This document shows, piece after piece, positions 8,148 to 17,456 of a stretch of 33,547 nucleotides of DNA (positions are counted from its first letter, which is position 1; every line of letters begins with the position of its first letter). The notes under the pieces were generated by a model. The model saw only the letters and a list, made by a program, of their open reading frames with translations, was not told where the DNA came from and ran no database searches. Both the position numbers and the translations under genes were made by a program. This DNA comes from Xanthobacteraceae bacterium (lineage in GTDB: Bacteria; Pseudomonadota; Alphaproteobacteria; Rhizobiales; Xanthobacteraceae), in assembly GCA_024508855.1 (NCBI GenBank), contig JANINJ010000057.1, positions 1 through 33,547 on the forward strand. The letters are read 5' to 3'.

Positions 8148-9182
8148 TTACGTCTCCTCATCCCGCTTGCGCAGCAGGTCTTTCGCGAGATCGCCGAGCA
8201 CGGGGCGTGGCAGGGCGTTGAACGGCAGCGGGCGTGTGACGTCGATGGCGGCGAGGCCGAGCCGTGCGGTGAGTAGGCCGTTGAGAATGCCTTCGCCGAG
8301 CCGGTGCGACAGCTTTGCCGCGACGCCGTGGCCCAGCATCTGCTGGATCAGGCTGTCGCTTGCGGCGACGCCGCCGGTAATGGCGAGGTGGGCGATGGTA
8401 TGGCGCATCAGCCGGATCATGCCGAGGGCGCCGGGCCGGCCGCCATAGAGCAGCGCCAGTTGCCGCACCAGCCGCAGCGCAGCGGCGAGCACAAAGGCGA
8501 CATCGATCAAGGCGCGCGGGCTGATCGCGGTGACGATAGAGACGCGCTGCGCGGCGACGGAGACCAGCCGTCGCGCTTCCGCATCGAGCGGCGCCATCAA
8601 TTCGCGCTCGGCCAACCGCACCATGTCGGCGCCGTCGATGATGTCATCGGCGTGGCTGCGCAACGTGGCTCGCGCCTTGGCGAGGCGGGGATTCTGATGC
8701 GCGAGTTTCACCAATTCGCGAACGATGCTGTCGGCGTCGGCGCGATTGTCGCTGACGATCACCTCGGCGGCACGCGCGTGCAGCTTCTCGATGGTGGCGA
8801 GCCGCACCAGCCCGAACGCTTCGCGCCCGATGATGACGACGAGCGCCAGCAGCGCCACCAGCGCCAGCAGCGCGCCGAACCAACCCAGCCCTTCGCTGCG
8901 GGCGAACAGATCCTCGATCAGATGGGCGACGCCCAATCCGGTTCCGAGCAGCACCAGCCCGCCGACGGCGCCCCAGAATGCGGTGCCCCACCACGAGCGG
9001 CGCTTCGGCGCAAGGACGGCTTCTTCGAGCGCAACCGGCACCAACGAAGGGTCCGGATCCGGCGTGATCTGGATGGTGCCGTGCGCAAGACGGCTGCCGC
9101 CGTCATCGGCGTCCCGCACGGTGACGCGCGGATCGTCCAATCTGAACGCCTCGGGGCGGCGATGGTTGGATCGCTCGCTCAT
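8148..9182 (-). CDS. ycjF: YcjF/TIGR01620-family membrane protein (DUF697)
   Basis: The 344-residue product has a hydrophilic N-terminus, two adjacent transmembrane helices (about 67-90 and 98-118: WGAVGGLVLLGTGLGVAHLI and WFGALLALVALLALVVIIG), and a long helical C-terminal DUF697 domain (about 190-330) with glycine-containing helices. This is the usual YcjF arrangement. The protein is an inner-membrane partner of unknown function, coexpressed with the GTPase YcjX in proteobacteria and often linked to envelope stress. Its ATG overlaps the end of the ycjX frame by four bases, indicating translational coupling. It ends 20 bases from the BIME at 7986-8127. Confidence 0.92.
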   Translation of the reverse strand: MSERSNHRRPEAFRLDDPRVTVRDADDGGSRLAHGTIQITPDPDPSLVPVALEEAVLAPKRRSWWGTAFWGAVGGLVLLGTGLGVAHLIEDLFARSEGLGWFGALLALVALLALVVIIGREAFGLVRLATIEKLHARAAEVIVSDNRADADSIVRELVKLAHQNPRLAKARATLRSHADDIIDGADMVRLAERELMAPLDAEARRLVSVAAQRVSIVTAISPRALIDVAFVLAAALRLVRQLALLYGGRPGALGMIRLMRHTIAHLAITGGVAASDSLIQQMLGHGVAAKLSHRLGEGILNGLLTARLGLAAIDVTRPLPFNALPRPVLGDLAKDLLRKRDEET

Positions 9183-10645
9183 TGCAGTTTGTCTCCGATC
9201 AGGAATTGGAGGGCGCGGTCGAGGCGGATGTGAGGCAATGCCGGCCCGTCAGCGGCGGTGCGGTCGAGTTGCGGCGGGCGGAAACGGAGGAAGCGGTAGT
9301 CGGCATCCTCCCGGGTCGCAGTGAGGCCGCGGAACGACTGGCCGTTCTTGAACAATGCATCGAGATCGGTCGGCAGGTCGCCGGGGAAGGTGGCGATTTC
9401 GGTGTTGCCGTCGAAGGTCTCGCCGCCGGCGCTTTCGCCGGCCAGCGGCGTGCCGAGGATCGAGGGCAGGCGTTCGCGGCCGCGCTGCACTTCGGCCTCG
9501 CGGGTGGCGCGCACCGCGGCCAGCGCCACCACGTCGATGGTTGCGCCGGTTGCAGCCGCGCGTGCAGCGGCGCGATCCACCATGCGGCGAAGAATGGCCT
9601 CGAGGCGGTCGTGGCTGGAGCGGTGCAGGTGGTCGGCCTTGGTGGCGGCGAACAGGATGCGGTCGATGCGCGGCCGGAACAGTGCGCTCCACAGATTGCC
9701 GCGGCCGATGTTGAAGCAATCCATGATGCCGGCCAGCGCGGCTTCGAGATCGTGCAGCGCGGCCGGCCCGGCATTGAACGCGGCCAGCGCATCGACCAGT
9801 ACGATCTGGCGATCCAGCCGCGAGAAATGATCGCGGAAGAACGGCCGCACCACGATGGATTTGTAGGCCTCATAACGTCGCCGCATCATCGCCCACAGCG
9901 AGCCATCCGGCGCGGTGCCGTCAGGCGGCACATCGAGCGGCGCGAAGGTGAGGGCGGGTGAGCCGGCGAGACTGCCCGGCATCAGGAAGCGCCCCGGCGG
10001 CAGCAGGCTCATGGCGAAGCGCTCGTTGCGGCAGGCGCGCAGATAGTCGGTGAAGAGTTTTGCCGCGGTCAGCGTCGCCTGCTCGTCCTCGCGGCCCGCG
10101 GGAGTGAGCGAGGCGATGAACTGCAGCCATTCAGTCGCGAGTTGCGCGCGCGGCTCCTGCCGGGCCAGCGCCAGGCTTTCCGCGGACCATTGCTCGTAGC
10201 TCTTGTCCAGCAGCGGCAGGTCGAGCAACCATTCGCCGGGATAATCGACGATATCGATAGTGAGCTTGCGATCCGCGCCGTTTTGCCGCTGGTACTCGAC
10301 GGCGAGGCGAAGCTCGCTGATGTCGGTGGTGGATTCCGGCCAGCGCCGCTCGTCGATCAGGGTGCGGACGTGGCCTTCGTAGTCGAAACGCGGCACCGCG
10401 TCGTCCGGCTGCGGCTCGAGCCGCGCGCTGCCGATGCGGCCGCCTGCGAGCGGCTCGAAGATCGGGAAACGGCCGCCGCGCAGCAGTCCATGCACCAGCG
10501 CGGTAATGAAGACCGTCTTGCCGGCGCGTGACAGGCCGGTGACGCCAAGCCGTACGGTCGGATTGAACAGGTTTTCGCCGAACTCCAGCAGCGCGCGCGC
10601 CGACAGACGGGCCTCTTCGACGATTTCGGAAAAACCAGATGCCAT
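9179..10645 (-). CDS. ycjX: YcjX-family P-loop GTPase
   Basis: The 488-residue product belongs to the YcjX family (DUF463), cytosolic P-loop NTPases with GDP/GTP-dependent conformations. The Walker A motif is GLSRAGKTVF at residues 37-46; hydrophobic strand VDYPGEWLLDLPLL near 132-145 gives the switch II-like DxPGEW, and ILFAATKADHLH near 330-341 is the NKxD-equivalent (TKAD) for guanine. The family hallmark of a conserved central insertion (RFLMPGSL...PALTFAPL) is present. It is the first gene of a two-gene operon with ycjF. No convincing ribosome binding site precedes the ATG at 10645, but it is the first start and gives the family's length. Confidence 0.93.
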   Translation of the reverse strand: MASGFSEIVEEARLSARALLEFGENLFNPTVRLGVTGLSRAGKTVFITALVHGLLRGGRFPIFEPLAGGRIGSARLEPQPDDAVPRFDYEGHVRTLIDERRWPESTTDISELRLAVEYQRQNGADRKLTIDIVDYPGEWLLDLPLLDKSYEQWSAESLALARQEPRAQLATEWLQFIASLTPAGREDEQATLTAAKLFTDYLRACRNERFAMSLLPPGRFLMPGSLAGSPALTFAPLDVPPDGTAPDGSLWAMMRRRYEAYKSIVVRPFFRDHFSRLDRQIVLVDALAAFNAGPAALHDLEAALAGIMDCFNIGRGNLWSALFRPRIDRILFAATKADHLHRSSHDRLEAILRRMVDRAAARAAATGATIDVVALAAVRATREAEVQRGRERLPSILGTPLAGESAGGETFDGNTEIATFPGDLPTDLDALFKNGQSFRGLTATREDADYRFLRFRPPQLDRTAADGPALPHIRLDRALQFLIGDKLQ

Positions 10646-10844
10646 GCCGGGATGGGGTCAATCGATTGCGTGAAAGGAGGCGTGCCGCGAACTATCGAAA
10701 AATGGCTATTATCTGAGCAAATTCAAGCTTCATGTTTCGGCCGGATTTATCGGCGAAGAGTGCGGCGGTGGCTTGATCGATGGATCAGGTGCGCTAGCTT
10801 AGTCTTCGACGAACTGTTACCCCTGCCGCTGTTCCGGACGCTTC

Positions 10845-11540
10845 ATGACGATCTTCAGGCTCAAGCAACTTGCCGCAAGTTCTGCCCATGCCGCCGCCGG
10901 TGCGGTACGGTGGAATTACGATCGTGCCGAACTGATCGCCGACGGCATCGTGCACGGCCTCGGCGTGACCGGCGGGCTGATCGCTGCCACGGTGTTGATC
11001 GTGCTGACAGGCGTCTTCGCGTCGACGCCGGAGATCGTGTCGGTATCGATATACGCTGCGGGTCTGCTGGCGATGCTCGGCTTCTCGGCGGCCTATAACC
11101 TGTGGCCGGTGTCGCCGCGGAAGTGGTGGCTGCGCCGCTTCGATCATTCGGCAATCTATGTACTGATCGCCGCGACGTATACGCCGATCATGATGCAGAT
11201 GAACGATCGCGTGTTTGCCATCGCGCTGCTGAGCGGTGTCTGGTGTGTCGCCATCGTCGGCATCCTGCTCAAGCTGTTCCTGCCGGGCCGCTTCGACCGG
11301 CTGTCGCTCGGGTTGTATCTGGCGATGGGCTGGAGCGGCGTGCTGGCCTACGATTCGGTGGTGAGCTCGCTGCCGAAGCTGACGCTGTGGTTCATCGCCG
11401 CCGGCGGCGCGCTCTATACGTTAGGGGTGATATTCCATACCTGGCGTCGGCTGCGTTTCCAGAATGCGATCTGGCACACGTTCGTCTTGCTCGGAGCCGC
11501 ATGTCACTATACGGCTGTACTCGATCTCGTATTGACCTGA
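10845..11540 (+). CDS. trhA: Hemolysin III / TrhA (PAQR-family) membrane protein
   Basis: The 231-residue protein has seven predicted membrane helices and the PAQR signatures: ELIADGIVHGLG at about 28-39, the DHSAIYVLIAATYTPI block near 99-114, and WHTFVLLGAACHY near the C-terminus, giving the Asp/His set that in this superfamily forms a metal site. Bacterial members are annotated as hemolysin III; the B. subtilis type is linked to membrane fluidity homeostasis, so a role in lipid order is more likely than haemolysis. The ATG at 10845 follows only a weak GGAC. The 199 bases upstream separate it from divergent ycjX and show no gene. Confidence 0.9.
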   Translation: MTIFRLKQLAASSAHAAAGAVRWNYDRAELIADGIVHGLGVTGGLIAATVLIVLTGVFASTPEIVSVSIYAAGLLAMLGFSAAYNLWPVSPRKWWLRRFDHSAIYVLIAATYTPIMMQMNDRVFAIALLSGVWCVAIVGILLKLFLPGRFDRLSLGLYLAMGWSGVLAYDSVVSSLPKLTLWFIAAGGALYTLGVIFHTWRRLRFQNAIWHTFVLLGAACHYTAVLDLVLT

Positions 11541-11604
11541 TCGTTACACGGGCGTTCTCGACGAGAACGTGTCGCAGCAAGAATCCGAAAGAGGGAGCGT
11601 CGCC

Positions 11605-12402
11605 ATGCAAGTCGCCGGGAAAACCGTGGTTGTCACCGGAGGCGCCAACGGTATCGGCGAAGCGCTCTGCAAGGCCTTCCATCGTGCCGGCGCAGCCAAG
11701 GTGATCGTGGCCGATCTCGACCACGCGCGCGCCGAGAAGGTCGCGGCCGCGGTGGGCGGTGCGGCGTTCAAATGCGACGTCGGGCAGGAGCGCGACATCC
11801 GCCACGTCATTGAGGTGACCGAGAAGGACTTCGGGCCGATCGCATTGTTCTGCTCCAATGCCGGCATCGGTGGCGGCTTCGATCCGCTCTCGGAGAATGC
11901 CGGCGGCGCATCGGACGAGCCGTGGTCGCGGAGCTGGGCCATTCACGTCATGGCGCATGTCTATGCCGCGCGCCACCTGGTGCCGCTGATGAAGAAGCGC
12001 GGCGGCGGTTATTTCCTCAACACCATCTCTGCCGCGGGATTGCTGTCGCAGGTCGGCAGCCCGGCCTATTCGACCACCAAGCATGCTGCGATCGGCTTTG
12101 CGGAGAGCCTTGCGATCTCGCACAAGGCGCACGGTATTGGCGTCTCGATCCTGTGCCCGCAGGGCGTTGATACCAACATGCTGCGCTCGATCCCGAAGGG
12201 CCCGCAATCCGGCGATGGCGACCTCGCGCCGGAACAGGTCGCTGAAGATGCGCTCAAGGGCATCGAACAGGAAACGTTCCTGATCCTGCCGCATCCGCAG
12301 GTGCTGGGCTACATGCGCAAGAAGACCGAGAACTACGATCGCTGGATCGGCGGCATGGCAAAGATCCAGGCGAAGATGCGCGAGACGTTTGCAAAATCCT
12401 GA
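11605..12402 (+). CDS. Short-chain dehydrogenase/reductase (classical SDR)
   Basis: The 265-residue NAD(P)-dependent oxidoreductase has the Rossmann motif TGGANGIG (residues 11-18), ADLDHAR after strand 2 (Asp at the end favours NAD), SNAG in place of NNAG (84-87), catalytic Ser142 and Tyr155-x3-Lys159 (PAYSTTKHAA). The C-terminal segment is helical and may extend the substrate pocket. The frame opens at 11569, but ATG 11605 follows GAGGGAG at the right distance and begins with the typical VAGKTVVVTGG. Substrate unknown. It is separated from trhA by 64 bases and could be cotranscribed with it. A REP-like element lies downstream. Confidence 0.9.
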   Translation: MQVAGKTVVVTGGANGIGEALCKAFHRAGAAKVIVADLDHARAEKVAAAVGGAAFKCDVGQERDIRHVIEVTEKDFGPIALFCSNAGIGGGFDPLSENAGGASDEPWSRSWAIHVMAHVYAARHLVPLMKKRGGGYFLNTISAAGLLSQVGSPAYSTTKHAAIGFAESLAISHKAHGIGVSILCPQGVDTNMLRSIPKGPQSGDGDLAPEQVAEDALKGIEQETFLILPHPQVLGYMRKKTENYDRWIGGMAKIQAKMRETFAKS

Positions 12403-12432
12403 CGGGCACCTTCAGACGATCTACCCTCCACA

Positions 12433-12520
12433 CGTCATGGCCGGGCTTCGTCCCGGCCATCCACGTCTTTTCTGAGGGGCTGTAAACGTGTGGATGCCCG
12501 CGACAAGCGCGGGCATGACG
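12433..12520. repeat. REP/BIME-like double hairpin
   Basis: Two hairpins face each other. ATGGCCGGG at 12437-12445 pairs with CCCGGCCAT at 12452-12460, and ATGCCCGCG at 12494-12502 pairs with CGCGGGCAT at 12508-12516. The outer ends CGTCATG (12433-12439) and CATGACG (12514-12520) are reverse complements, and CATCCAC / GTGGATG flank the middle. It lies between the convergent SDR and molybdoenzyme genes and may also serve as a transcript end. The arms differ in sequence from the 7986-8127 element, so this is another repeat class. Confidence 0.75.
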
Positions 12521-12529
12521 GCTATCGGA

Positions 12530-14842
12530 TCAGCGCTCCGCTACCACCGGCGGATCGAAGGCCTGGATCGGCGGCAGGTTGCCGGTGAAGCGCTCGACCT
12601 GAACCGCGGTCAGCTGCCCGGTGCAGCCTTGCGCGAGACGCGAGGTACCGGCGTCGCGCGTGAGCACGTTGGGGTTGCCGTGCACGCACAGCGGCTTGTC
12701 GTCCTCGGGATCTTCGGGATCGTACCATGCGCCGGTCGGAAGCTGCAGCACGCCGGGCCGGACCTGTTCGGTGAGGACAACCGCGGCGAGGCAGGCGCCG
12801 CGGGCGTTGAACAGCTTGATGATGTCGCCATCCTTGATGCCGCGCGCTGCGGCATCGGCGGGGTGCATGCGCGCGACTTCGCGGCCGCGATGCTTCATCG
12901 CGGTGGAGTGGCCGCCGAAGTCGAACTGGCTGTGCAACCGCGTCGCCGGCTGGTTGGCGACCAATTGCAGCGGGTGCGTGTCGTTGACGGCGTCGGCGGG
13001 CGGCATCCATGTCGGATGACCGGGGCAATCGTCGTAGCCGAAGTCCGCGATGGTCTGCGAAAAGATCTCGATCTTGCCGCTCGGCGTCGGCAGCGGATGC
13101 GCGTCGGGATCGTTACGAAAGGCGCGCAGGATGCCGCCATCGTGCGGCAATTGCGGCAGCTTCAATTCACCGCGGCGCCAGAACTCCTCGAAGTCCGGTG
13201 CATCAAGGCCCTTGGCGGCGAGCGCATCCTGCGTGGTCTTGTAGAGATGGCGCAGCCATTGCTCGCTGCTGCGGCCTTCGGTGAAGGCCTCGCCGTGGCC
13301 GGCACGTGCCGCAAGTTCCGAGAAGATCGCGTAGTCGTCGCGCGCCTGTCCATGCGGCTCGGCGAGCTTCTGCATCGCGACCATCAATGGATCGGTCGGC
13401 GCGCCGCCGATGTCGTCGCGCTCCAAGGTCATCGTCGCGGGCAGCACGATGTCGGCGTGGCGCGCGGTTGCGGTCCAGCCGATCTCATGCACGACCAGCG
13501 TGTCGAGCTGCGCGAAGGCTTCGCGCAGGCGATTGAGGTCCTGATGATGGTGGAACGGATTGCCGCCGGCCCAGTACACCAGCTTGATATCGGGATAGGT
13601 GAGCTGCTGGCCGTTGTAGTCGAACGGCGCGCCGGGGTTGAGCAGCATGTCCGCGATGCGCGCGACCGGGATGAAGTCCTTCACCGGATTCGTACCTTGC
13701 GGAAACGCTGCGATCGGAATCGCGTTCATGCGCCGGCCGTAGTTGGCGATGGCGCCGAGCGCGTAGTTGTAGCCGCCGCCGGGCAGGCCGAACTGGCCGA
13801 GCACCGCCGCGAGCACTGCGCCCATCCACACCGGTTGCTCGCCGTGCTCGGCGCGCTGCAGGGAATGCGACACCACCACCAGCACGCGCTTGCCCGGCAG
13901 CCGTCGCGCCAGCGCTTCGATTTCCTTCGCCGGAATGCCGACAATCTCCGCAGCCCATGCGGCATCTTTGGGTTGGCCGTCGCTGACGCCCATCAGATAG
14001 TCTTCGAACTGCGGCCAGCCCGTGCAGCGGGTAGCGAGAAAGTCGCGATCGTGCGTGCCGTCCCTGACCAGCGTATGCGCGAGCGCGAGCATCAGCGCGG
14101 TGTCGGTGCCGGGCTTGATCGGCAGCCACTCGTCGTTCACCTCGTCCGGCAAATCGGTCTGCAGCGGGCTGATCAGCACAAACTGCGCGCCGCGCTTGCT
14201 TGCCGCCACCATGTCCGGGTGTTCGGTATGGCGGCTGATGCCGCCGGCCGCGATACGCGAATTCTTCGTAGCCATGCCACCGAAGGCGAGCACGATGTCG
14301 GTGTGGTTGACGATATCGTCCCAGCTCACGTTGCGCCGCGAGACGTCGTCATAGCCGCCGAGGACGTGCGGCAGGATCACCATTGATGCGCCGGCGCTGT
14401 AGCTATTCACCGACCGCACATAGCCGCCCATCGCGATGTTGAGGAAGCGATGCATCTGGCTTTGCGCGTGGTTGAAGCGACCGGCGCTGGCCCAGCCATA
14501 GGAGCCGCCGAAGATGGCGCGAGGGCCGTGATTGTCGCGCACGCGCACGAGTTCGGCGGCGAGCAGATCGAGCACCTGCTCCCATTCCATCGGCACGAAT
14601 TCGTCGCGGCCGCGCCGCGAATCCTTGCCGGGGCCGCGCTCCAGCCAGCCGCGCCGCACCATCGGCTGCGTCACGCGCGCCTTGTGGCTCAGCGCTTCGG
14701 GAAAATTGTCGAGGATCGGATTCGGATCTGGATCGTTGGGATGCGGACGGACCACCAGTTTGTCCTTTACCCATTGTCCGGTAAAGGCGCCCCAGTGCGA
14801 GCTGTGCGGCTTGGCCGGTGCTGCCGCTGTGGTGTCCGTCAT
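12530..14842 (-). CDS. bisC: BisC/TorZ-type molybdopterin oxidoreductase (DMSO reductase family)
   Basis: The 770-residue molybdoenzyme most resembles biotin sulfoxide reductase, which reduces S- or N-oxides with a bis-MGD cofactor. The N-terminal HSSHWGAFTG and the Mo-ligand serine in GGSYGWASAGRFNHAQSQ (Ser about residue 119) are typical; there is no N-terminal [4Fe-4S] Cys motif and no Tat signal, so it is probably cytoplasmic. MGD-binding segments include FGGMATKNSRIA, WAGGNPFHHHQDLNRL and the C-terminal LQLVANQPATRLHSQ domain. A start at 14887 is possible but would overlap the upstream gene; ATG 14842 leaves a 28-base gap and places HSSHWGAF at the usual distance. It is the last gene of a minus-strand run with a ThDP decarboxylase-like gene. 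Confidence 0.88.
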   Translation of the reverse strand: MTDTTAAAPAKPHSSHWGAFTGQWVKDKLVVRPHPNDPDPNPILDNFPEALSHKARVTQPMVRRGWLERGPGKDSRRGRDEFVPMEWEQVLDLLAAELVRVRDNHGPRAIFGGSYGWASAGRFNHAQSQMHRFLNIAMGGYVRSVNSYSAGASMVILPHVLGGYDDVSRRNVSWDDIVNHTDIVLAFGGMATKNSRIAAGGISRHTEHPDMVAASKRGAQFVLISPLQTDLPDEVNDEWLPIKPGTDTALMLALAHTLVRDGTHDRDFLATRCTGWPQFEDYLMGVSDGQPKDAAWAAEIVGIPAKEIEALARRLPGKRVLVVVSHSLQRAEHGEQPVWMGAVLAAVLGQFGLPGGGYNYALGAIANYGRRMNAIPIAAFPQGTNPVKDFIPVARIADMLLNPGAPFDYNGQQLTYPDIKLVYWAGGNPFHHHQDLNRLREAFAQLDTLVVHEIGWTATARHADIVLPATMTLERDDIGGAPTDPLMVAMQKLAEPHGQARDDYAIFSELAARAGHGEAFTEGRSSEQWLRHLYKTTQDALAAKGLDAPDFEEFWRRGELKLPQLPHDGGILRAFRNDPDAHPLPTPSGKIEIFSQTIADFGYDDCPGHPTWMPPADAVNDTHPLQLVANQPATRLHSQFDFGGHSTAMKHRGREVARMHPADAAARGIKDGDIIKLFNARGACLAAVVLTEQVRPGVLQLPTGAWYDPEDPEDDKPLCVHGNPNVLTRDAGTSRLAQGCTGQLTAVQVERFTGNLPPIQAFDPPVVAER

Positions 14843-14870
14843 AGCCAGCGTTCCCGTCTTGTTTTTTGAT

Positions 14871-16496
14871 CTAGTGCTTCTGTCCATACAGGATCGGGAC
14901 CGCTGAATCCACGATCACCTCGATGAGATTCGTTCCAGAGTTCGCAAAGGCGCGAGTCAAGGCCGGCGCGAGTTCCGCGGATTTGCTGACGCGCACAGCG
15001 TTGCAGCCCATGCCGTTTGCGATTTTGACGAAATCGATGTCGGGCAGGTCGAGACCGGGAACATTGCGCACCTGCATCACCTGGCTGAACGAGCGCATCG
15101 CGCCGTAGCCGGAATTGTTGATGACGACGACGGTGAGCGGCAGCTTGCGTTGTGCCGCAGTCCATAGCGCCTGGATCGAATACATCGCCGAGCCGTCGCC
15201 GATCAGGCAGACGACGGGGCGCTTGGGTGCACCGAGTGCGACGCCGACCGAGGCCGGCATGGCATAGCCGAGGCCGCCGCTGGCCATGGTGTAGAAACTA
15301 TCCTGTCCGCGCATCGGCAGATATTTTTGCATCAACGGGCGATGCGACGGCGCTTCCTCCACCAGTGCGGCATCGGCCGGCATGGTGGTGGCGAGAACGT
15401 GCAGAAGGTATTCGGCAGGGATCGGATCGGCCGCGGCCGGCGGCGGAGGCAGCACGCGTCCCTTCGGAGCCGCGCGTTTCGGCGCCGGCAGCAGATCGAG
15501 CAGCGTGGCGAGGGCGGGCTTCATCGTTGCGATGATGCTGGTGCCGAGCGGCGCAACCGCAGCGGCAGTCGGGTCGTCGGTGATCTGGAAGATCGTCGTG
15601 CCGCCGTCGAAGATCGCAGCGTGGCCTTCGACATGGAAGGTGAAGACGGGTGCGCCGATCACCACGACTAGGTCATGCTCGCGCAGCGCATCGGAGAGTT
15701 GCGCGGGCGAGGCGTGAAGGAAGCCGGCGAACTGCGGATGCTGTTCCGGAAAGCTGCATCGTGCCGAAAACGGGCTGACCCAGACTGCGGCGCGGCTCTT
15801 CTCTGCGACTTGCACCATCAGGTCGACAGCCGCCGCGCGATCGACGTCGGGGCCAACGATAAGCGCGGGGTTCTTGCTCTTGGAGAGGGCATTCGCCAGC
15901 GTCTGCATCGCGTCCATGTCGGGACCGATCTCGCGGCTGACATTGCGGGCTTCGATGCTCGAGGTTTGATGCGTCCAGTCATCGATCGGCACCGAGACGA
16001 AAGTCGGTCCGCACGGTGGCTGCATGGCGACGTAATAGGCGCGGGCGATGGCGGCGGGAACATCTTCGGCACGCGCGGGCTCGACGCTGAACTTGACGTA
16101 GGGCCGTGGAAATTCCGAGGCGCGCTCGGCATAGAGAAACGCCTGCAGAGGGAGGATGCTGCGGGCCTGCTGCCCGGCGGTGATGACCATCGGTGTTTGA
16201 TTACGATGCGCGGTGTAGATGGTGCCGAGCGCGTTGCCGACGCCGGCGGCCGAATGCAGGTTGACGAAAGCGGCGTTGCGCGTCGCCTGGGCGTAGCCGT
16301 CCGCCATGGCGACGACGGAAGATTCCTGCAGGCCCAGCACGTAATCGATGTCGTCGGGCCAGTCGCTAAGGAAGGGCAGTTCGGTCGAGCCGGGATTGCC
16401 GAATACTTTGGCGATGCTAAAGGCGCGGAGCAGATCGAGGGTGGCCTGCTTGACGGTGACGGTTTTGCTGCTGGTCTTGTTCTTGGTGCGCGACAC
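14871..16496 (-). CDS. ThDP-dependent decarboxylase of the benzoylformate decarboxylase (MdlC) type
   Basis: The 541-residue enzyme matches benzoylformate decarboxylase along its length. The active-site set is complete: Ser37 in GNPGSTELPFL, cofactor-activating Glu58 (GLQESS), His81 (NLHSAAG) and His288 (PVFTFHVEG), equivalent to Ser26, Glu47, His70 and His281 of the Pseudomonas enzyme. The ThDP/Mg motif GDGSAMYSIQALWTAAQ starts at 433, followed by NNSGYGAMRSF. It would decarboxylate an aromatic or branched 2-oxo acid, or carboligate aldehydes; the substrate is not deducible. No other mandelate-pathway gene is nearby, so the name mdlC is withheld. It lies 89 bases after the dehydratase gene and 28 bases before bisC, all on one strand. 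Confidence 0.9.
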   Translation of the reverse strand: MSRTKNKTSSKTVTVKQATLDLLRAFSIAKVFGNPGSTELPFLSDWPDDIDYVLGLQESSVVAMADGYAQATRNAAFVNLHSAAGVGNALGTIYTAHRNQTPMVITAGQQARSILPLQAFLYAERASEFPRPYVKFSVEPARAEDVPAAIARAYYVAMQPPCGPTFVSVPIDDWTHQTSSIEARNVSREIGPDMDAMQTLANALSKSKNPALIVGPDVDRAAAVDLMVQVAEKSRAAVWVSPFSARCSFPEQHPQFAGFLHASPAQLSDALREHDLVVVIGAPVFTFHVEGHAAIFDGGTTIFQITDDPTAAAVAPLGTSIIATMKPALATLLDLLPAPKRAAPKGRVLPPPPAAADPIPAEYLLHVLATTMPADAALVEEAPSHRPLMQKYLPMRGQDSFYTMASGGLGYAMPASVGVALGAPKRPVVCLIGDGSAMYSIQALWTAAQRKLPLTVVVINNSGYGAMRSFSQVMQVRNVPGLDLPDIDFVKIANGMGCNAVRVSKSAELAPALTRAFANSGTNLIEVIVDSAVPILYGQKH

Positions 16497-16585
16497 GCTT
16501 GTTTCCCCGCGACGTTGGATGGCGGCGGCAATCTACGCCGCTACACCACGCGATGCGAGGGTTTGTCCCGGAAAAATCCGGGGCG

Positions 16586-17443
16586 TCACCAGGCCGCGGT
16601 GCCTTTCATGGTCGGCACGCCTTCCGAATTGGCCATCCACACATCGAGCCCGGCCGTGGTTTCGTTGGCGTTCACGCTGAACTCGCTGCCTTCGAACAGC
16701 GGCTGCACGCCGCGATAGCTGAATTTCTTCGGGGCTGTGCCACCATGGAGCTTGGCCGCGAATTCCACCAGCAGGGCCGCCTGCATGGGGCCATGGAAGA
16801 TCAGGCCGGGATAGCCCTCGACCTTGGTGACATAGTCGCGGTCGTAGTGGATGCGGTGGCCGTTGAAAGTGAGGGCGGAGTATCGGAACAGCAGCACCGG
16901 ATCGGAAATATGGCTTTCGCGATGCTTTGCGGCCGGCGGCGCTGCTGCCGGCTTGGCGGGCGTGGCGTTCTGGCCGCCGGTCGCAACGTCGCGATAGACG
17001 ATGTCCTGCCGCTCGCGAATGGCAACGCCGCGCGATGTGGTGATTTCATGATTGACCGACACGAAGCACAGCGTGCCGGTGCTGCCGGTCTTCACCGTGA
17101 CATCGGCGATGCGTGACGACCGCGTGGCCTCGTCGCCGACGCGAAGCGGTTCGAGAAATTCGAGCTCGCCACCCGCCCACATGCGGCGCGGCAGCGGCAC
17201 CGGCGGCAGGAAGCCGCCGCGGGTCGGATGGCCGTCGGGACCGAGCATCGACATCGGATAGACCGGCTGCGCCAGGCACCAGTGCACCGTGAACGGCGCG
17301 GCGTCGCCTGTCTTCGGCGTGCCGATGTCGAGAAACAGCGTGGCGCGCAGGCCCTTCACCAGTTGTGCGGTGACGATGTCCGAGGCTTCCTCGGTGCGGC
17401 CGATCCATTGCCGCAGATGATCGAGATCGAGTTTGTCAGTCAT
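16586..17443 (-). CDS. FAS1/MaoC-type acyl-CoA dehydratase (mesaconyl-C4-CoA hydratase-like, HTD2 family)
   Basis: The 285-residue double-hotdog hydratase has an N-terminal FAS1-like dehydratase half (residues 1-150) and a C-terminal MaoC-like half carrying the catalytic signature FNGHRIHYDRDYV, then YPGLIFHGPMQAALL (about 195-230). Related enzymes hydrate mesaconyl-C4-CoA or other enoyl-CoA/ACP substrates. An Ala/Pro linker (residues ~163-178) joins the halves. The frame extends upstream to 17557, but that part lies in a REP-like repeat; the ATG at 17443 begins MTDKLDLDHLRQWIG, the normal family start. It sits between a P450 gene (181 bases upstream, with the repeat between) and the ThDP decarboxylase, suggesting a shared pathway. 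Confidence 0.88.
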   Translation of the reverse strand: MTDKLDLDHLRQWIGRTEEASDIVTAQLVKGLRATLFLDIGTPKTGDAAPFTVHWCLAQPVYPMSMLGPDGHPTRGGFLPPVPLPRRMWAGGELEFLEPLRVGDEATRSSRIADVTVKTGSTGTLCFVSVNHEITTSRGVAIRERQDIVYRDVATGGQNATPAKPAAAPPAAKHRESHISDPVLLFRYSALTFNGHRIHYDRDYVTKVEGYPGLIFHGPMQAALLVEFAAKLHGGTAPKKFSYRGVQPLFEGSEFSVNANETTAGLDVWMANSEGVPTMKGTAAW

Positions 17444-17456
17444 GTTTTGCCTTTGA

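Noticed and set aside
12488-14386. A 632-codon plus-strand open frame
   Set aside because: It lies antisense to the BisC-type gene, which has unmistakable molybdoenzyme motifs; the plus-strand product has shadow composition and no domain.
15675-16718. A 347-codon plus-strand open frame
   Set aside because: Antisense to the ThDP decarboxylase and the dehydratase; it crosses the boundary between two well-supported genes and shows no family features.
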